From: Phycisphaeraceae bacterium
GTDB lineage: Bacteria > Planctomycetota > Phycisphaerae > Phycisphaerales > Phycisphaeraceae
NCBI GenBank assembly: GCA_020851395.1
Contig: JADZCW010000040.1
Span: forward strand, 1-39,992
Reading direction: 5' to 3'
DNA length: 39,992 bases
The notes below the pieces were generated by a model. It made no database searches. It saw only the letters and a list, made by a program, of their open reading frames with translations, and was not told the origin of the DNA. Position numbers and translations under genes: made by a program. This document shows positions 36,101 to 39,992 of the stretch, piece by piece (the first letter of the stretch is position 1; every line of letters starts with the position of its first letter).

Positions 36101-36781
36101 ATGAGCATGACAACGATCGCCACACCGAGTTCGCACTACCAGGGCCAGGCCGGGCGGCAGTACTTCGCCTACCAGAACGCGGGCGGGTCGCGGCGGGGGC
36201 GGATCAACGCCCGCAAGTTCGCGGCCTTCGTCGATCAGGACGACGTGGTGCTGGACTTCGGCTGCGGCAACGGGTCGATGCTGGCCCACCTCGACGCGCG
36301 GGAGCGGATCGGCGTGGAGGTCAACCCGGCGGCGCGGGCGACGGCGATCGCGATGGGGCTGACGTGTCACGAGTCCCTGGCCGCGGTGTGGGACGACAGC
36401 GTCGACGTGATTGTGTCCAATCACGTGCTCGAACACGTGCCTTCGCCGCTGGCGTCGCTGGTGGAGATGCGACGCGTGCTGCGGCCGCAGGGGCGGGTGG
36501 TGCTGTGCCTGCCCATCGACGACTGGCGGACGCAGCGGACCTTCACCAAGCCGGACATCAACCGACACCTGTACACCTGGTCGCCTCGATTGCTGGGCAA
36601 TCTGATGGCGGAGGCGGGGTACAAGGTCGGGCAGGTCAGCGTCCTGACGCACGCGTGGCCCGAGCGGTCGTGGGAGTACTGGGACAGCAAACTGCCCGTG
36701 CGGTGGTTCGACGCGCTGTGCTGGTGGACGTCGGTGCGGCTGCGCCGGCGGCAGATCATCGCCTGGGGGATCAAACCGTGA
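36101..36781 (+). CDS. Class I SAM-dependent methyltransferase
   Basis: DDVVLDFGCGNGSMLAHLDARERIGVEVNPAAR; VDVIVSNHVLEHVPSPLASLVEMRRVLRPQGRVVLCLP. Confidence 0.92.
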   Translation: MSMTTIATPSSHYQGQAGRQYFAYQNAGGSRRGRINARKFAAFVDQDDVVLDFGCGNGSMLAHLDARERIGVEVNPAARATAIAMGLTCHESLAAVWDDSVDVIVSNHVLEHVPSPLASLVEMRRVLRPQGRVVLCLPIDDWRTQRTFTKPDINRHLYTWSPRLLGNLMAEAGYKVGQVSVLTHAWPERSWEYWDSKLPVRWFDALCWWTSVRLRRRQIIAWGIKP

Positions 36782-37881
36782 GCCGACCCCGCGTGAGCTT
36801 CGGCATCATCGTGCTCAATGGCGAGCCCTTCCTGCCTTACTGCATCCGGGCGCTGTATCCGTTTGCGCACCAGATCCTGGTGGTCGAGGGGGCGTGCCCC
36901 GGGGCGGCTGCGGTGGCGACCCCGGAAGGACACTCGACCGACGGCACGCTCGAGACGCTGCGACGCATGCGGGCGGAGGAGGATCCCGAGGGCAAGATCA
37001 CGGTCATCACGGCGGAGGATCGCGGCCACTCCGACGGCTTCTGGCCGGGCGAGAAGGACGAGCAGTCACGAGCGTACGCGACGGCGGCCACGGGGGATTA
37101 CCTCTGGCAGGTCGATTCGGATGAGTTCTACCGGGCGGACGACATGGCCCGCGTGCTGGACATGCTCGAGGAGGATCCGTCGATCACGGCGATGAGCTTC
37201 CACCAGGTGCAGTTCTGGGGCGGGTTCGACGCGTTTGTCGACGGCTGGTACCTGCGGCGCGGGGGGCAGGAGTTTCACCGGCTCTTTAAGTGGGGGCCGG
37301 GGTATCGGTACATGGCGCACCGGCCGCCGACGGTGGTCGACGATCAGGGGCGGGACGTGCGGCGGGGGCATTGGCTCAGCGCCCGCGAAACGCGTCGGAT
37401 GGGACTGCATCTCTATCACTACTCGCTGGTGCTGCCGTCGCAGGTGCTCGGCAAGAGCGCGTACTACGCCGCGGCGGCATGGTGCCGGCGCAAGGGCCTG
37501 GTGGATTGGGCGCGGCAGGCGTACATGGAGCTGGACTGGCCGCTGCACTGTCACAACGTGTATGACCTGCCGGGGTGGCTCGAACGATTCACGGGCGAGC
37601 ACCCAGAACAGATCCGCACGCTCATTGACGATCTCGCGACGGGACGGCTGAACGTTGAGCTGCGGCGGACGGATGACATCGACGCCCTTCTCCGCCGACG
37701 TTGGTACCGAGCGGCGGTGACGGCGCTCAAAGTGCTTGAGCCCTTCGATCGGATGTTCCGCCGGTGTCGGCGGCGGATGCTGATCTGCGAGGGCTGGCTC
37801 GTCGGGCATGCCAAGCGGTTCGTGCCATTCTGGCGGATGAACGGTCGATCGAGCAAACCCCTGGAGGCTGCACGCCCGTGA
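36778..37881 (+). CDS. Glycosyltransferase (GT2-like)
   Basis: VSFGIIVLNGEPFLPYCIRALYPFAHQILVVEGA; GDYLWQVDSDEFY (DxD-like). GTG start at 36778; the ORF-track start 36364 lies inside the upstream gene. Confidence 0.85.
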   Translation: MSRPRVSFGIIVLNGEPFLPYCIRALYPFAHQILVVEGACPGAAAVATPEGHSTDGTLETLRRMRAEEDPEGKITVITAEDRGHSDGFWPGEKDEQSRAYATAATGDYLWQVDSDEFYRADDMARVLDMLEEDPSITAMSFHQVQFWGGFDAFVDGWYLRRGGQEFHRLFKWGPGYRYMAHRPPTVVDDQGRDVRRGHWLSARETRRMGLHLYHYSLVLPSQVLGKSAYYAAAAWCRRKGLVDWARQAYMELDWPLHCHNVYDLPGWLERFTGEHPEQIRTLIDDLATGRLNVELRRTDDIDALLRRRWYRAAVTALKVLEPFDRMFRRCRRRMLICEGWLVGHAKRFVPFWRMNGRSSKPLEAARP

Positions 37882-39248
37882 AGATCCTCCAGGTCAATTC
37901 GTCGGACATCGGCGGGGGCGCCGAACGCGTGGCGCTGAGCCTGCATCATGCCCTGCTGCGGCTGGGCGTGCAGGCCAAGCTTGCCGTTGGACGACGCCGA
38001 AGCATCGAGCCGGGCGTGTTCCAGATCGACCAGGCGACGCGTCATGGTTTTGCGACGCAGCTCTGCCTGAGCCTGGCGGACTGTCTGCACCCGAGTGATC
38101 GCTGGCCGGATATCCCCGGCCGCGTCGCTCAGCTGCTGCGGGCGGTGGCGCAACCGGGCCGGACGCTGCGGCGTCGGCTGGGGCGCGAGGATTTCGGGTT
38201 CCCGGGCTCGTGGCACCTGCTCGAGCAGGCGGGGTTCACGCCGCGACTTCTCCACGCCCACAACCTTCACGGCGGGTACTTCGATCTTCGCTGCCTGCCG
38301 CGACTGAGCGGCAAGATCCCGGTGCTCATCACGCTGCACGACGCGTGGATGCTCAGCGGGCACTGCGCCCACAGCCTCGGTTGCACACGGTGGCGGACGG
38401 GGTGCGGCGGGTGCCCGGACCTGTCGATCTATCCCTCGGTCCGCCGCGACGCGACGGCTGGCAATTGGCGGCTGAAGCGCGATCTCTACGCTCGCTGCCG
38501 GTTGCGTGTCGCCACGCCGTCGCGGTGGCTGATGAGGCAGGTCGAGCAGTCGATGCTCGCGCCGGCGGTGGTCGAGTCGCGGGTCATTCCCAACGGCGTG
38601 GACCTGTCGATCTTCCGGCCGGGCGATCGCGACGCGGCGCGGGCTGCGCTGGGGCTTCCGCGGGAGGCGGACATCCTGCTGTTTGCTGCCAATGGGGTGC
38701 GGAGGAATCCATTCAAAGACTACGCCATGCTCGAGCGGGTGCTCGAACGGCTTGGGGGCGGCAAGACGGCCGGTGATCCCGAGCGAGAGTTGGTTCTGGT
38801 GGCGCTCGGTGAGGAGGCGCCTTCGCGGCGGATCGGGCGGGCGGAGCTGCGGTTCATCCCGCCGGTGACGAACCCGTCTGAGGTGGCTCGCTATTACCAG
38901 GCAGCGGACGTCTACCTGCACGCGGCGAGGGTCGACACGTTCCCGACGGTGATCCTCGAGGCGATGGCGTGCGGGCTGCCGGTGGTGGCCACGGCGGTCG
39001 GCGGGGTGCCGGAGCAGGTCCGCGATGGGTTGGACGGTTTCCTCGTGCCGGCGGGCGACGACGAGGCGATGGCCAGCCGGACGGTGTGGCTGCTCGCGGA
39101 CGCGACGCGTCGGCAGCTCATCGGGCGGGCGGCGCTCAATCGTGCGGACGCGTGCTTTGACCTGAACCAGCAGACGCGGGCTTATCTTGACTGGTACCAA
39201 GCGATCCTGGCCATCCCGCAGGCCCAGACCTCCCGGAGGGCGGCTTAG
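37878..39248 (+). CDS. Glycosyltransferase family 4 (GT-B)
   Basis: MKILQVNSSDIGGGAERVALSLHHALL; VIPNGVDLSIFRPGD; ADVYLHAARVDTFPTVILEAMACGLPVVATAVGGVPEQV. GTG start 37878. Confidence 0.94.
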   Translation: MKILQVNSSDIGGGAERVALSLHHALLRLGVQAKLAVGRRRSIEPGVFQIDQATRHGFATQLCLSLADCLHPSDRWPDIPGRVAQLLRAVAQPGRTLRRRLGREDFGFPGSWHLLEQAGFTPRLLHAHNLHGGYFDLRCLPRLSGKIPVLITLHDAWMLSGHCAHSLGCTRWRTGCGGCPDLSIYPSVRRDATAGNWRLKRDLYARCRLRVATPSRWLMRQVEQSMLAPAVVESRVIPNGVDLSIFRPGDRDAARAALGLPREADILLFAANGVRRNPFKDYAMLERVLERLGGGKTAGDPERELVLVALGEEAPSRRIGRAELRFIPPVTNPSEVARYYQAADVYLHAARVDTFPTVILEAMACGLPVVATAVGGVPEQVRDGLDGFLVPAGDDEAMASRTVWLLADATRRQLIGRAALNRADACFDLNQQTRAYLDWYQAILAIPQAQTSRRAA

Positions 39249-39261
39249 CCGCGGAGCAGCG

Positions 39262-39992
39262 ATGCCTAGCACACTCAAAAAAGTGGCGGTCGTCTGCGGC
39301 GTCTGGCCCCCCCACCGCTCGGGCGAGGCGGAGTATGCCCTGCACCTGAGCCGGCAGCTGGCTGCGACGGGGATGGATGTTCACGTGCTGACGGGGGCGA
39401 ACGTTCCGGGTGAGGAACACGGACGGATCAGCACGCGCCCAGCCCAGCGGCTGACGGTGCACCCGATCATGCCCGGGTGGTCGTGGCGGGATTGGCCGCG
39501 GGTGCGGCGATTCCTGAGGGCGGGACGGTTCGATGCGGTGTATGTCGTGTATGTCGGGTGGATCTATCAGCGCAAGCCGATGATCACCTTCCTGCCGACG
39601 TTGGCAAAGCGCGTGCTGCGCGGGGCGCCGGTGGTCAGCGTTCTGATGAGCGTTTCGGGGGCGGACACGGCGTCACAGAGCTTGATCAGCCGGGTCGTGC
39701 ACAGGTTGCTCCGCGGCCGAGGCGGGCGGGCGGGGAACTATCATCTGGGCACACTTGCCTCGGACAGCGATGCGCTGGCGTGCCTGGGCGATGATCATCG
39801 CGAGCGGCTGAAGAAAGTCGATTTCGGAGCCGCCGAACGCTGTCAGGTCATCCCACCGGGGCCGCCGATTCATCTCGCGAAGCATTCGAGAAGGACGCAT
39901 GGGGCGGGGAATCCGGGCATCGTCGCGGCTCGCCGGCATCTTGGAGCGTCGTCGTCGAACGACTTTCTGCTGGCGTATTTCGGGCTGATCTA
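39262..39992 (+). CDS. Glycosyltransferase (GT4-like), truncated by window edge
   Basis: MPSTLKKVAVVCGVWPPHRSGEAEYALHLSRQLAATGMDVHVLTG...; GT-B N-terminal signature; open to the edge. Confidence 0.85.
   Translation, partial: MPSTLKKVAVVCGVWPPHRSGEAEYALHLSRQLAATGMDVHVLTGANVPGEEHGRISTRPAQRLTVHPIMPGWSWRDWPRVRRFLRAGRFDAVYVVYVGWIYQRKPMITFLPTLAKRVLRGAPVVSVLMSVSGADTASQSLISRVVHRLLRGRGGRAGNYHLGTLASDSDALACLGDDHRERLKKVDFGAAERCQVIPPGPPIHLAKHSRRTHGAGNPGIVAARRHLGASSSNDFLLAYFGLI

Noticed and set aside
37551-39278. 575-aa minus-strand ORF
   Set aside because: Antisense to the GT2/GT4 genes; no recognisable domain.
1-39992. CRISPR arrays, transposases, integrases, prophage genes, rRNA operons
   Set aside because: Looked for regular repeat-spacer structure and characteristic proteins; none recognised.

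Overview
GC-rich chromosomal window with planctomycete/Phycisphaerae-like gene content (lineage inferred from gene content only). Left part (1-12.4 kb): a corrinoid (B12) methyl-transfer locus with a GH1 glycosidase (cut by the window edge), a RACo-type corrinoid activation protein, a DUF1638 protein, a cobalamin-binding corrinoid protein, four UroD/MtaA-superfamily proteins, a Gfo/Idh/MocA oxidoreductase and a MetH-N-like homocysteine S-methyltransferase. Embedded in it is an ECF-type sigma factor whose C-terminus aligns by eye to the catalytic core of phenylalanyl-tRNA synthetase alpha (PheS); this is my top novelty candidate. Middle (12.4-26.5 kb): aat, tRNA-Phe, a LysE exporter, rplK-rplA-rplJ-rplL, a DinG-like helicase, a GNAT, hisG, an EndoIII-like protein with a histone-H1-like tail, rbfA, DUF503, infB, nusA. 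Right (27-40 kb): a processive GT2 synthase with a small membrane partner, tRNA-Gly(CCC), and a Wzm/Wzt ABC-dependent surface-glycan operon (methyltransferases, CapA-like, AsnB-like, glycosyltransferases), cut by the right edge. Structure not explained by genes: (i) a dispersed, orientation-biased intergenic motif C5-9-GGAAGT(TT)-N-CCGG in nine copies; (ii) a putative ~340-nt structured RNA/attenuator with a strong promoter and an intrinsic terminator upstream of nusA; (iii) mutually exclusive hairpins in front of the corrinoid-protein gene. All protein assignments come from motif recognition by eye; no database search was run.
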